In this document: positions 35,190 to 43,641 of the stretch, in pieces | Position numbering within the stretch: position 1 is the first letter of the stretch | Layout of the letters: every line of letters starts with the position of its first letter | Assembly (NCBI RefSeq): GCF_023028345.1 | Contig: NZ_CP095487.1 | Span: 2,170,001-2,234,000, forward strand | DNA from: Halorientalis marina | GTDB lineage: Archaea; Halobacteriota; Halobacteria; Halobacteriales; Haloarculaceae | Direction of reading: 5' to 3' | DNA: 64,000 nt | Position numbers and translations under genes: made by a program | Notes under the pieces: model-generated | The model's database searches: none | Told to the model about the DNA's origin: nothing | What the model saw: only the letters and a program-made list of their open reading frames with translations

Positions 35190-36192
35190 TTTCTAACACA
35201 CTTTTTGCTTTGTCTATTACTGAATTAATACTATTATAATTATTATTCTCATTTTTAGATGATGCTTGCCGATTTAAATTATTGCCCCCACCACCATCAT
35301 CACCGTCGCTACTTCCTCCATCCCCTTCATCCAAGCTCCGATCAACGTGGTATCCACCTTTTTCGCTCTCGTCAAGAGCCTGACTCCCTTCGATAGCGAA
35401 CGCGATGGCCTCTTCTTCGGTTTCGATAGCGCCGCTGCGAATCCAGACGTCTTTCGCCGGAATGTATGTACCGACCGGCGGTGGGCCGTCGTCCCCGACG
35501 CGCGAGGGCCGAACCCCGCGGTTCAGGCGTGGTTCGATGGTTCGGTTGGCCGTGGCGGTCTGGTTTGCCCTGTCGGTCACGCGGACCGTCACGACCGTCT
35601 CAGAGGTGTCCCCGAATCGGAATGTCCGTGATTCGTTGCCGGCTGTTGCGGTCGTCTCGGCGACGGTTTCGCCGTCGACGATCCAGGTCAGCTGGTCGAT
35701 GGGCACGGTCCCCGCTTCGACCCGAGCCGTGTACAGCTGGTCCGTCGCGGTCGGCGGGTCCTGCGGTCCCGACAGCGACACCGACGGGCCGGTCCCACCG
35801 TCGACTTCGACGTAGAGCGTGTCCGACCGACTCACCCCGTCGTCGTCGGTGACTGTTACCGTCACCTCGTAGGTGCCGACCGCCCGCGGTCGGAAACTGG
35901 TCCGCCCACAGGACCGACAGTCCGGTTCGACCGTCGTCCCGTTGGGCCGCTCTATGCGCCACTCGTAGGCTCTCACGTCGCCGTCGGGGTCGCGCGATCC
36001 GGTCGCGTCGAGCCTGACCGTCGCGCCGTACTCGACCTGCTGATCGAGACCCGCGTCCGCCAACGGAGGCTGGTTCCCTCCCGTTGTCACAGCCTCAGAC
36101 CGCGGTGTCGCCGCCGCCATCGACACCGCCGAGGTCGTAAGACCCATTGCGACCATCGAAATCAGAAGTCCAATCCCCACACTGTCTGTCAT
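35182..36192 (-). CDS. Secreted PKD-domain protein with AT-rich 3' end
   Basis: This 336-residue protein has a signal sequence (about 5-28) and a PKD domain (about 42-130: PPLADAGLDQQVEYGATVRLDATGS). A second beta-sandwich with TYIPAKDVWIRSG follows. The Gly/Asp-rich and then Asn-rich tail is encoded by very AT-rich DNA from about 35182 to 35280. It is probably a cell-surface protein. Its overlap with the lipoprotein gene suggests they work together. Confidence 0.8.
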   Translation of the reverse strand: MTDSVGIGLLISMVAMGLTTSAVSMAAATPRSEAVTTGGNQPPLADAGLDQQVEYGATVRLDATGSRDPDGDVRAYEWRIERPNGTTVEPDCRSCGRTSFRPRAVGTYEVTVTVTDDDGVSRSDTLYVEVDGGTGPSVSLSGPQDPPTATDQLYTARVEAGTVPIDQLTWIVDGETVAETTATAGNESRTFRFGDTSETVVTVRVTDRANQTATANRTIEPRLNRGVRPSRVGDDGPPPVGTYIPAKDVWIRSGAIETEEEAIAFAIEGSQALDESEKGGYHVDRSLDEGDGGSSDGDDGGGGNNLNRQASSKNENNNYNSINSVIDKAKSVLENE

Positions 36193-36220
36193 TTCCCACG
36201 CCGAGGTTGCCGCGGTGTTG

Positions 36221-36230
36221 GTTATAAACG
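36221..36230 (-). promoter_or_regulatory. TATA box for the PKD gene
   Basis: CGTTTATAAC on the minus strand lies 29-38 bases before the ATG at 36192, in otherwise GC-rich sequence. Confidence 0.55.
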
Positions 36231-36272
36231 TTCGGTTCGACGACAGGACGGGGTGCGGGGAGCGGCGGTCCG

Positions 36273-36899
36273 TTATCGGACGAAGTAGGGAGTGTCGTCG
36301 GCAGTGAACCGCCCGAGGTCGGCCTCACGGCGGTAGTCTGACGACTGCACGTCCTGAAGGGTGTCCACGAGAGTCAGTTCGTCCTCACGGGTCCAATCCG
36401 ACGGGTCGTCGATAGGGACGACGAGGAAGCCGCTACCCTGGAGTTCGGTCGCGTGCAGGTCTCCGGGGGTCGCCGGTGGGCGACGAGCGGTGTACGTTTC
36501 GAGGACGTGCTGGATGGGACGGTCCCCGACCGGCAGGAGCACGTGGGCGGTGATGGCACGTAGTTCGGCGTCGAAGAACGGCTCGGTCTCCGCGTACTCG
36601 GTGGCGGTCGGTTCGGTTCCGTCGGGAACGCACAGGCAGAGGTACGAGAGGAACGTCCGGTCGACGACGGGCGGTGTACCGGTGTCGGACAGCAGACCCC
36701 CGGCAGCGAGTGCGCGCTGGAGCCGCTCTCCGACATCCGTGTCTGTGAACGGAACGCCGGATCGGATGCCGCCGTGGACGGTCGGGTGGTCGCCGACGAC
36801 GTGGAAGTGGGCGTTGGCGTCGCCGTAGCCCGGGACGAACCGCTCGCAAGGGGGTGACATCCCGAAGGGGTTGGACTGGCGGTCGGTGACGTTCTCCAC
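36273..36899 (-). CDS. Uracil-DNA glycosylase superfamily protein
   Basis: This 208-residue protein resembles haloarchaeal members of the uracil-DNA-glycosylase superfamily. FVPGYGDANAHFHVVGDHPTVHGG corresponds to the active-site region around the family GEAPG motif, followed by SGVPFTDTDVGERL and ITAHVLLPVGDRPIQHVL. No iron-sulfur cysteine set like that of family 4 is obvious, and the usual catalytic acidic residue is altered, so activity is uncertain. It may remove uracil from DNA. Confidence 0.75.
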   Translation of the reverse strand: MENVTDRQSNPFGMSPPCERFVPGYGDANAHFHVVGDHPTVHGGIRSGVPFTDTDVGERLQRALAAGGLLSDTGTPPVVDRTFLSYLCLCVPDGTEPTATEYAETEPFFDAELRAITAHVLLPVGDRPIQHVLETYTARRPPATPGDLHATELQGSGFLVVPIDDPSDWTREDELTLVDTLQDVQSSDYRREADLGRFTADDTPYFVR

Positions 36900-36962
36900 A
36901 GCCGTCCCTGGGCGGCGACGGTCTAAAACACTGTGTCAGGTATTCCCAGTAACTAGAGGGAA

Positions 36963-36970
36963 CGTTTAAC
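36963..36970 (+). promoter_or_regulatory. TATA-like box for acs1
   Basis: CGTTTAAC lies 27-34 bases before the ATG at 36997. A split inverted repeat TTCCC...GGGAA (36943-36962) sits immediately upstream and may be regulatory. Confidence 0.5.
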
Positions 36971-36996
36971 CGAGGACCACTGTAGCTTCGAATCGA

Positions 36997-38970
36997 ATGG
37001 CCCCGGACCACGAGTCGCAGCTGGAGAACCACCCGCCAGCCAGCGCTCCCGTCAGTCCGCCGGCGTCGTTCGTCGAGCAGGCGAACGTGGCCGACGAGGA
37101 TATCTACGAGGAGTTCGAGGAGAACTGGCCCGAGTGCTGGGCGCGAGCGGGCGACCTCCTCGACTGGGAGTCGGACTACGAGCAGGTGCTCGCACGGGAC
37201 GGCGAGACGCGCCGCTGGTTCGAGGGTGGGCAATTGAACGCATCGGTGAACTGTCTCGACCGCCACGTCGAGGCCGGACGGAAAAACAAGGTGGCTATCA
37301 AGTGGTCCGGGCGACAGAACGGAACCCGCTCGTACACCTATCTCGCGCTCAAACGCGAAGTCGAGGAGTTCGCCGCGTCCCTCCGGGAACTGGGCGTCGA
37401 GGAAGACGACGTCGTCACGTTGTACATGCCGATGATCCCGGAACTCCCGATTGCGATGCTCGCCTGCGCCCGCATCGGCGCGCCCCACTCGGTCGTCTTC
37501 GCCGGCTTCTCCGCCGACGCCCTCGCCACTCGAATGAACTCCGCCGACTCGGAGTATCTCGTCACCTGCGACGGCTACTACCGCCGCGGGACGCCGGTCC
37601 ACCAGAAGAGCAAAGCCGACAACGCGCGACTGAAGCTCGATCACGACGTCGCTGCCGCAGTGGTCGTGGAACGGCTCGGGGACGGGACCCCGCTGGGTGA
37701 CAGCGAGTACGATTACAGTGACCTGATAGCGCGCCACCGCAACGCGACGGTGGAACCGGTCCCTCGCGACGCGAACGACGAACTGTTCCTCATCTACACG
37801 TCCGGCACGACGGGCGAGCCGACTGGCGTGCGTCACACGACGGGTGGCTATCTCTCGCACGTCGCGTGGACGGCACAGTCCGTCCTGGATATCAAGCCGG
37901 AGGACACCTACTGGTGTTCGGCGGACATCGGCTGGATCACCGGCCACTCCTACATCGTCTACGGCCCCCTCGCGCTCGGCACGACCTCCGTGATGTATGA
38001 GGGGACCCCCGACTACCCGGAGAAGGACCGCGTCTGGGAACTCATCGAGCGCAACGCAGTCGACGTGTTTTACACCGCCCCCACTGCCATCCGGGCGTTT
38101 ATGAAGTGGGGCGAGGAGTACCCCGAGAAACACGATCTGTCCAGTCTCCGCCTGCTCGGGACGGTCGGTGAACCGATCAATCCCCGCGCCTGGAGGTGGT
38201 ACCACGAACACATCGGAAACGGAGAGTGTCCCGTCGTCGACACCTGGTGGCAGACCGAAACCGGCGGCATGATGGTCACGACGCTCCCGGGCGTCGCGGA
38301 GATGAAACCCGGTTCCGCCGGGCCACCGCTGCCCGGCGTCAGCGCCAAAGTCGTCGACGGGACCGGTGAACCCATATCCTCGAACGAGGCGGGCTACCTC
38401 GTCGTCGACAGGCCCTGGCCCGGGATGCCGCTGTCGATGGTCGAGAACGAGGGCTGGTTCGTCGAGCGAAACGAGGGATATCCCTCGCTCGAGGGCTTCG
38501 ACTGGGTGTACTTTTCCGAAGACGCCGGTACGGTCGACGAGAACGGCTACATCACGGTGTTGGGTCGTGTAGACGACCTCATCGACGTCTCCGGCCACCT
38601 GTTCGGGACGGCCGACATCGAGACGGCCATCACGGACACGGAGGGCGTCACCGAGGCGGCTGTGGTCAGCGGGCCGGAGGAATCGGATGGGCGGGGTGCG
38701 GCGACGGTGTACGCGTACGTCAGTACGGCCGAGGGGTACGGCGAGGAACTCAGGGAGGACGTGATCGAGGCCGTCTCCGAGCAGGTGAGTCCGCTCGCCG
38801 CGCCCGATATCATCGTGTTCACGCCGGACCTGCCCAAGACGCGCTCCGGGAAAATCATGCGCCGGATGCTGGCGTCCGTCACCCGTGGGGACGATCTCGG
38901 TGACACGAGCGCCCTCCGCAACCCCGAGGTGGTCGGCGAACTCGAATCCGCGATCGATAGCGAGCGCTGA
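36997..38970 (+). CDS. acs: Divergent acetyl-CoA-synthetase paralogue (Acs1)
   Basis: This 657-residue AMP-forming synthetase has the family core: TSGTTGEPTGVRHTTGGY, WWQTETGGMM, and the acetylation lysine K619 in TRSGKIMRR. Two near-invariant positions differ: the P-loop lysine of GEPKG is T276, and the SGHRLGT motif reads SGHLFGT (L535, F536). The segment before it (about 485-520) also diverges from paralogue Acs2. It may use another acid or be impaired. It lies upstream of the Bat-type regulator. Confidence 0.88.
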   Translation: MAPDHESQLENHPPASAPVSPPASFVEQANVADEDIYEEFEENWPECWARAGDLLDWESDYEQVLARDGETRRWFEGGQLNASVNCLDRHVEAGRKNKVAIKWSGRQNGTRSYTYLALKREVEEFAASLRELGVEEDDVVTLYMPMIPELPIAMLACARIGAPHSVVFAGFSADALATRMNSADSEYLVTCDGYYRRGTPVHQKSKADNARLKLDHDVAAAVVVERLGDGTPLGDSEYDYSDLIARHRNATVEPVPRDANDELFLIYTSGTTGEPTGVRHTTGGYLSHVAWTAQSVLDIKPEDTYWCSADIGWITGHSYIVYGPLALGTTSVMYEGTPDYPEKDRVWELIERNAVDVFYTAPTAIRAFMKWGEEYPEKHDLSSLRLLGTVGEPINPRAWRWYHEHIGNGECPVVDTWWQTETGGMMVTTLPGVAEMKPGSAGPPLPGVSAKVVDGTGEPISSNEAGYLVVDRPWPGMPLSMVENEGWFVERNEGYPSLEGFDWVYFSEDAGTVDENGYITVLGRVDDLIDVSGHLFGTADIETAITDTEGVTEAAVVSGPEESDGRGAATVYAYVSTAEGYGEELREDVIEAVSEQVSPLAAPDIIVFTPDLPKTRSGKIMRRMLASVTRGDDLGDTSALRNPEVVGELESAIDSER

Positions 38971-39135
38971 GTCGATTTCGGTTTGCGATATTTCCTCGAA
39001 ACGGTAGCGGACGAGAAGCCACTGATAGTGATTCACATCCGCCCGCTGATGTGCGGTCCAGACTGGTTCTATCAGGAGTCGATCAGTACAGTGGCGATAG
39101 ATTGAAGTTTCGTATGTGTGTACGGGAACGAAACC

Positions 39136-41313
39136 ATGCTCCTCGAGGAGGCGGCCGACGACGCGGCACTCAGGCTGACGGATCGACACTACCGCCAGCT
39201 CAGGATGGGTGTCGAGACGTACCGGCAGGAACTGGTCCTGCGGCTGGGAGCGGAGGTTGGGTTGCGACCGGCGGAGATGACGCGTCTCCGTCCGGCGGAC
39301 GTGACGACACACGAACGGGGCGGACGGTTTCACCACTTCGTCGACGTGCCGAGCGAAGACGGCGGCACCGACCGCCGGGCGTACCTGCCCGACGACGTGG
39401 AGAACGACCTGCGAAAGTACGTCCAGGCGGAGGACATCGCCGACGACGAGCGAGTGCTCCCGGTCACGCCGCGGCGTATCCAGATGCTCGTCTCGGAGAT
39501 CGTCACCCGCACGGCCGACCGGACCGGGAACGAACGCTTCGAGACGGTCTCCTCGCGGAGTCTACGCCGCTATTTCGCGCGACAGTTGCTCGACGAAGAA
39601 GGCGTCCACCCGAAAGTCGTCCAGCTCGTCGGCGGTTGGGAACGGCTCGCGAGCCTGGAACCGTACCTGTCCGATCCGGACCGGAACGATATAATCGCGG
39701 CCTTCGAGGGAACCAGCCTCTCGGCACGAGGCGGCCACGGACTCGACCGGCGAGCGCTCGCGACGGCTATCGAGGGGTGTGGTCACGCCGTCTACATCAC
39801 CGACGACGAGGGCGTCATCGAGTACGTCAACCGCCGCTTCGAGGAGATGACGGGGTACGCCGCCGGTGACGCTATCGGCCGCTCCCCACAGGCCCTCGTC
39901 GGCGGCGACGAGGGGGACCCGACGACCTGCTGGGAGGACCTCGAAGACGGGGAGGTCTCCGAGCACGACGTGACCGCAGTCCGCGACGGCGGCGAGGAGT
40001 ACCGGGTCCACCAGACTATCGCACCCATCACCAGCCAGGACGGGACGCGCCGGTACGTCGCCGTCGCCGGGGAACGGCCGCTGGACGACGGGAAACGCAC
40101 CGTCGACGCGCGCTTCGACGCGGTCCTCGACCGGTATCGGGCCGTCGGCGAGGAACTGGTCGAGTCGTCGATGCGCGAGGAGATCGAACAGCGGTCCTGT
40201 CAGCGCCTCGCCGACGGCGAGGCCTACGAGTTCGCGGTGGCGGGGAAGCGCTCGGGGCAGGAACTCCACACATGTGCGCGGGCCGGTATCGACGACGCGG
40301 CGGTCGACCGCTTCGCCACGGCGTCGGGGGCGGTGACGACCGCGCTCGAAACGGAGTCCGTCGTCGCGACCACCGAAGTGACCGACGACCCCGAGTTCGA
40401 GACGTGGGCCGACCACGCCCGGGAGGAAGGATACCGGGCCGCGGCCGTCGTCCCCGTCACGGACGGTGACACGACGTACGGCGTCGTGAGCGTCGGAGCG
40501 GCGGATCCGGAGGCGTTCGGCGACCGCGAGTGTGACCTCCTCGAAGACCTCGGCAAGCGGATCGGCGGGGCGCTGACCGCCGCGGAACGGCGAAAGCTCC
40601 TGCTCGCCGACACGGTCGTCGAACTGGAGTTCAAGAGCACCGACGATGCCTCGTTTTTCGTCGCCGCCTCTCAGGAACTCGGCTGTACGTTCACGCTCGA
40701 AGGCGTCGTCCCCGGCGAGGAGGGGTCACTGCTGTACTTCGTCGTTCTCGAGGACGCGGACGACGAGGCGGTCCGCCAGTGGGCCGACGACCGGGACTGC
40801 ATCGCGGACGTGCGTCTCGTCCGTGACTACGGCGACGAGGCGTTGCTGGAGTTCGTCGTCACCGACAGCGAGGTGTCGAAGTGTCTGACCGAGCAGGGCG
40901 GGACCGTCCGGGAGATGACCGTCGAGGACGGCGTCCAGACGTTCGTGGGGGCGATGCCCTCCGACGCCGACGTGCGCGAGACCGTCTACACGCTGACCGA
41001 CGCGTTCCCGGACACCGAACTGCTGACGAAACGCGAACGCGAGAAATCCGTCGAGACGGGCGCGGCGTTCCGCTCGTCGCTCCAGAACGCGCTCACCGAG
41101 AAGCAGGCCGCGGTCATCCAGGCGGCCCACCACGCGGGCTACTTCGAGTGGCCCCGCGGGAGCACTGCCGAGGAACTCGCCGACTCGATGGGGATCACCT
41201 CGCCGACGCTCCACAACCACCTCCGGCGGGGGCTCCAGAAACTGCTGGTGACGTTCTTCGAGGAGCAAGACCAGCAGTTGCTCGGCGACGAGACGCCGTG
41301 GGCCGACGACTGA
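39136..41313 (+). CDS. Tyrosine-recombinase-like/PAS/GAF/Bat-HTH regulator
   Basis: This 725-residue regulator begins with a tyrosine-recombinase catalytic-like domain (about 10-180): R44 in GLRPAEM, R144 in SLRRYF, W168 in VGGWERLASLEPYL, and Y177. The box-II histidine position reads R141. A PAS domain (about 205-330), a GAF domain (about 340-500), a Bat-type domain (about 510-640) and an HTH_10 (about 655-715, LTEKQAAVIQAAHHAGYFEWP) follow. It resembles bacterio-opsin activator proteins. Placed between two acs genes, it probably controls them. GTG 39118 is an alternative start. Confidence 0.85.
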   Translation: MLLEEAADDAALRLTDRHYRQLRMGVETYRQELVLRLGAEVGLRPAEMTRLRPADVTTHERGGRFHHFVDVPSEDGGTDRRAYLPDDVENDLRKYVQAEDIADDERVLPVTPRRIQMLVSEIVTRTADRTGNERFETVSSRSLRRYFARQLLDEEGVHPKVVQLVGGWERLASLEPYLSDPDRNDIIAAFEGTSLSARGGHGLDRRALATAIEGCGHAVYITDDEGVIEYVNRRFEEMTGYAAGDAIGRSPQALVGGDEGDPTTCWEDLEDGEVSEHDVTAVRDGGEEYRVHQTIAPITSQDGTRRYVAVAGERPLDDGKRTVDARFDAVLDRYRAVGEELVESSMREEIEQRSCQRLADGEAYEFAVAGKRSGQELHTCARAGIDDAAVDRFATASGAVTTALETESVVATTEVTDDPEFETWADHAREEGYRAAAVVPVTDGDTTYGVVSVGAADPEAFGDRECDLLEDLGKRIGGALTAAERRKLLLADTVVELEFKSTDDASFFVAASQELGCTFTLEGVVPGEEGSLLYFVVLEDADDEAVRQWADDRDCIADVRLVRDYGDEALLEFVVTDSEVSKCLTEQGGTVREMTVEDGVQTFVGAMPSDADVRETVYTLTDAFPDTELLTKREREKSVETGAAFRSSLQNALTEKQAAVIQAAHHAGYFEWPRGSTAEELADSMGITSPTLHNHLRRGLQKLLVTFFEEQDQQLLGDETPWADD

Positions 41314-41334
41314 GCGGGCCGCGGTCACCCGCCA

Positions 41335-41348
41335 TTCCCTTGAAGGAA
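41335..41348. promoter_or_regulatory. Near-palindrome upstream of acs2
   Basis: TTCCCTTGAAGGAA lies about 100 bases before the acs2 start. Read on the other strand (TTCCTTCAAGGGAA) it matches the site upstream of the ABC operon at 13 of 14 positions. It is a candidate activator site. Confidence 0.55.
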
Positions 41349-41445
41349 ACCGGCTGCCGTCGGCCGGTCGACCTGGCTTTGTCCGTGGACTTGTGATAAT
41401 TAGAACCGCCTCTTAACAGCGACGTTCGTGATGCTAGACCCGCAC

Positions 41446-43425
41446 ATGTCAGACCAAGGCGAGTCCGAGGTAGAACTCGAGGCGCGGCTGGCAGAGGGTG
41501 AGAGTTTCGACCCACCAGCGTCGTTCGTCGAGCAGGCGAACGTGGCCGACGAGGACATCTACGAGGAGTTCGAGGAGAACTGGCCCGAGTGCTGGGAGCA
41601 GGCCGCGGACCTGCTCACCTGGGAAGAGGAGTACGATCAGGTGCTTGACGACAGCGACGAGCCGTTCTACGAGTGGTTCACGGACGGCAAACTGAACGCG
41701 TCGGCCAACTGCCTGGACCGGCACCTCGACGAACGAGGCGACGAAACCGCTATCGAGTGGATCGGCGAACTCGGGGAGACACGGTCGTACACCTACCAGG
41801 AACTCCACGACGAGGTCAACGAGTTCGCCGCGGCCCTCCGGGAGATGGGCGTCGAGGAGGACGACGTCGTCACGATGTATATGCCGATGATCCCGGAACT
41901 CCCGATTGCGATGCTCGCCTGCGCCCGCATCGGCGCGCCCCACTCGGTCGTCTTCGCCGGCTTCTCCGCCGACGCCCTCGCCACCCGGATGAACTCCGCC
42001 GATTCGGAGTATCTCGTCACCTGCGACGGCTACTACCGCCGCGGCGACCCGCTGAACCACAAGAACAAGGCCGACGAGGGCCTAGAAGACGTGGAACAGG
42101 ACGTGACCACGGTCGTCGTCGACCGCCTCGGTGACGACCTCGACCACGACCTCGGCGATAGCCAGCACGACTGGGACGACCTCGTCGAGGCCCAGGCCGG
42201 CGCGTCCGTCGAACCGGTCACCCGCGACGCCGAGGACATGCTCTTCCTGATGTACACCTCGGGAACGACCGGCGAGCCGAAAGGCGTCAAACACACCACC
42301 GGCGGCTACCTCTCGTGGGTCTCCTGGACCTCTCAGTCCGTCCTGGATATCAAGCCGGAGGACACCTACTGGTGTTCGGCGGACATCGGCTGGATCACCG
42401 GCCACTCCTACATCGTCTACGGCCCTCTCGCGCTCGGCACGACCTCCGTGATGTACGAGGGGACCCCTGACTACCCGGAGAAGGACCGCCTCTGGCAGAT
42501 CGTCGACGACTACGACGTGACCCAGCTGTACACTGCGCCGACGGCGATTCGGGCGTTCATGAAGTGGGGCGAGGAGTACCCCGAGAAACACGATCTGTCC
42601 AGTCTCCGCCTGCTCGGGACGGTCGGTGAACCGATCAATCCCCGCGCCTGGAAGTGGTACTACACCCACATCGGGAACGAGGAGTGTCCCGTCGTCGACA
42701 CCTGGTGGCAGACCGAAACCGGCGGCATGATGGTCACGACCATCCCCGGTGTCGCGGAGATGAAACCCGGTTCCGCCGGCCCAGCCCTGCCCGGCGTCAG
42801 CGCCAAAGTCGTCGACGGGAACGGGGACGAGGTCGACCCCGGTGAGGCGGGCTACCTCGTCGTCGACAAGCCCTGGCCCGGAATGCTCCGGACGCTGTAC
42901 AAGAACGACGAGCGGTTCATCGAGGAGTACTGGCAGGAGTACTCCGACCCGGACGAGGACGAGTGGGTCTACTTCCCCGAGGACGGCGCGAAGATCGACG
43001 AGGACGGATACATCACCGTCCTCGGGCGCGTGGACGACGTCATCAACGTTTCCGGCCACCGCCTCGGGACGATGGAACTCGAATCGGCCGTCGTCGGCGT
43101 CGAGGGTGTCGCCGAGGCCGCCATCGTCGGCGGCAAACACGACATCAAGGGCGAGGCCGTCTACGCATACGTCATCACGGAGGACGGCTACGAGGGCGGC
43201 GAGGACCTCCGCGAGCGCATCATCGAAGGCGTCGAGGACGCCATTGGCCCTATCGCGCGGCCAGAGGAGGTCGTCTTCACCGAGGACCTGCCCAAGACGC
43301 GCTCCGGCAAGATCATGCGCCGCCTGCTCGAGAACATCGCCAACGGTGAGGAACTCGGGAACACCAGCACGCTTCGGAACCCGGATATCGTCAGCGAAAT
43401 CCAGAGCAAAGTCAGCAACGACTGA
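41446..43425 (+). CDS. acs: Acetyl-CoA synthetase (Acs2), canonical
   Basis: This 659-residue AMP-forming synthetase makes acetyl-CoA (or another short acyl-CoA) from the acid, ATP and CoA. All key motifs are canonical: TSGTTGEPKGVKHTTGG, WWQTETGGMM, GRVDDVINVSGHRLGT, and K622 in TRSGKIMRR. I chose ATG 41446 by comparison with Acs1; ATG 41431 and GTG 41428 are alternatives. Long DNA stretches are identical to acs1. It is probably activated by the upstream Bat-type regulator. Confidence 0.93.
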   Translation: MSDQGESEVELEARLAEGESFDPPASFVEQANVADEDIYEEFEENWPECWEQAADLLTWEEEYDQVLDDSDEPFYEWFTDGKLNASANCLDRHLDERGDETAIEWIGELGETRSYTYQELHDEVNEFAAALREMGVEEDDVVTMYMPMIPELPIAMLACARIGAPHSVVFAGFSADALATRMNSADSEYLVTCDGYYRRGDPLNHKNKADEGLEDVEQDVTTVVVDRLGDDLDHDLGDSQHDWDDLVEAQAGASVEPVTRDAEDMLFLMYTSGTTGEPKGVKHTTGGYLSWVSWTSQSVLDIKPEDTYWCSADIGWITGHSYIVYGPLALGTTSVMYEGTPDYPEKDRLWQIVDDYDVTQLYTAPTAIRAFMKWGEEYPEKHDLSSLRLLGTVGEPINPRAWKWYYTHIGNEECPVVDTWWQTETGGMMVTTIPGVAEMKPGSAGPALPGVSAKVVDGNGDEVDPGEAGYLVVDKPWPGMLRTLYKNDERFIEEYWQEYSDPDEDEWVYFPEDGAKIDEDGYITVLGRVDDVINVSGHRLGTMELESAVVGVEGVAEAAIVGGKHDIKGEAVYAYVITEDGYEGGEDLRERIIEGVEDAIGPIARPEEVVFTEDLPKTRSGKIMRRLLENIANGEELGNTSTLRNPDIVSEIQSKVSND

Positions 43426-43503
43426 GAGCGCCGCGCCCCAGCACACCCGTTTTTTCACCGCGTGGCTACTGCGGTGCCGGTTCTAAAATATTAACCCAAA
43501 TAG

Positions 43504-43517
43504 TTCCTTCGAGGGAA
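43504..43517. promoter_or_regulatory. Near-palindrome upstream of the ABC operon
   Basis: TTCCTTCGAGGGAA lies about 75 bases before the likely TATA box of the importer operon and nearly matches the acs2 upstream site. Both are placed like upstream activating sequences. Confidence 0.55.
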
Positions 43518-43587
43518 TTGGCGGTCGATTCGACCGCTTCGTGTGTCGTTCGGAGAGCCATCGAGTCGCTGCGCGGGACGGACAATT

Positions 43588-43600
43588 GTAAATATTTAGC
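43588..43600 (+). promoter_or_regulatory. TATA-like box for the ABC operon
   Basis: TGTAAATATTTAG is a strong A/T box about 42-54 bases before the ATG at 43642, giving a short leader. A second weaker TTATAC near 43609 would give a leaderless message. Confidence 0.5.
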
Positions 43601-43641
43601 ACGCACGGTTATACGGGATAGGTCTATCTATTCCAGTGGAC

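Noticed and set aside
36433..39336. Long minus-strand open frame of 967 codons over acs1
   Set aside because: It lies antisense to a clear acetyl-CoA synthetase and has no recognisable domain.
41349..41368. ACCGGC/GCCGGT inverted repeat next to the acs2 near-palindrome
   Set aside because: Short GC-rich inverted repeats of this kind are common in this genome and I cannot tie it to a promoter element.
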